A stretch of 6,500 bases of DNA from an uncultured Flammeovirgaceae bacterium. Its GTDB lineage: Bacteria > Bacteroidota > Bacteroidia > Cytophagales > Cyclobacteriaceae. The position numbers were made by a program, and so were the translations under genes. Under the pieces are notes generated by a model, which was given only the letters and a program-made list of their open reading frames with translations, did not search any database and was not told where the DNA came from. Of this stretch, positions 6,354-6,500 are shown piece after piece (positions within the stretch are counted from its first letter, which is position 1; each line of letters opens with the position of its first letter). Location of the stretch: NCBI GenBank assembly GCA_946886805.1, contig CAMPJM010000240.1, forward strand, positions 1 to 6,500, given 5' to 3'.

Positions 6354-6500
6354 TTATCTTTTGATAATAACAAATCCTTTTTCTGCTGATTTTCCATCGC
6401 CAAAATTGATCATATAGAAATAGGTACCGTCCGGAAGTTCATTGCTCCCTATTTTAAGGCCGCTGTTGGCCTCTCCTCTCCATACTCTGGAAGCATTATC
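6354..6500 (-). CDS. C-terminal end of a T9SS type B sorting-domain (CHU_C-like) secreted protein, partial
   Basis: Only the last 48 codons and the TAA stop lie in the window; the rest is upstream, beyond position 6500. The visible residues match the gliding motility-associated C-terminal domain (type B T9SS signal): a VWRGE motif (usual form VW-x-G), then LPDGTYFYMINFG, then a short turn and a final strand ending GFVIIKR. In this family the domain directs a protein that has already crossed the inner membrane through the T9SS outer-membrane translocon to the surface. What the passenger part does cannot be said; such proteins are often large repetitive adhesins (SprB is the known example) or enzymes. 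The stop codon is immediately followed by the ATG of the PorP/SprF-like gene with no spacer, so the two are almost certainly co-transcribed and probably translationally coupled. The domain call is firm from motif recognition; the nature of the whole protein is unknown. Confidence 0.9.
   Translation of the reverse strand, partial: DNASRVWRGEANSGLKIGSNELPDGTYFYMINFGDGKSAEKGFVIIKR

Overview
The window looks like part of a Bacteroidota chromosome, probably a gliding or surface-adhesin-rich lineage such as Cytophagales or a relative; the exact order cannot be decided from 6.5 kb. The reasons are a type B (gliding motility-associated, CHU_C-like) C-terminal secretion signal, a PorP/SprF-family outer-membrane protein, a PorE-like TPR/propeller protein, AT-rich codons and no clear Shine-Dalgarno sequences.

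All coding is on the minus strand, so the window reads from right to left. Positions 6500-6354 hold the last 48 codons of a type IX secretion system (T9SS) cargo protein ending in a type B sorting domain. Its stop codon directly abuts the start of a complete porP/sprF-like gene (6353-5433, 306 aa). The stop codon of that gene overlaps the first possible ATG of a giant open frame. The frame runs without interruption from 5433 to position 1 and off the window (at least 1,811 codons). It covers 83% of the window and is the main feature here.

The giant protein has a signal peptide, a short TPR region, a PD40/WD40-type propeller, and then at least 15 tandem carboxypeptidase-regulatory-like beta-sandwich modules. 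The modules are of two alternating kinds, called A and B below. By reading the translation I see a higher-order pattern: A1B1-A2B2-A3B3-A4 corresponds, module by module, to A5B5-A6B6-A7B7-A8B8. This points to an en bloc duplication of about 660 residues, with one B module missing at the junction. The N-terminal layout (TPR, propeller, regulatory-like domain) is that of PorE, the periplasmic T9SS component that normally has a single regulatory-like domain followed by an OmpA-like peptidoglycan-binding domain. The C-terminus is outside the window.

The three genes look like one translationally coupled unit: a secreted type B cargo, the outer-membrane partner that type B cargo is known to need, and a greatly extended PorE-like protein. 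A dedicated export or anchoring cassette for one surface protein is the most economical reading, but it is inference. No promoter, terminator, RNA gene, mobile element or CRISPR array is visible, and there is no intergenic space to hold one.
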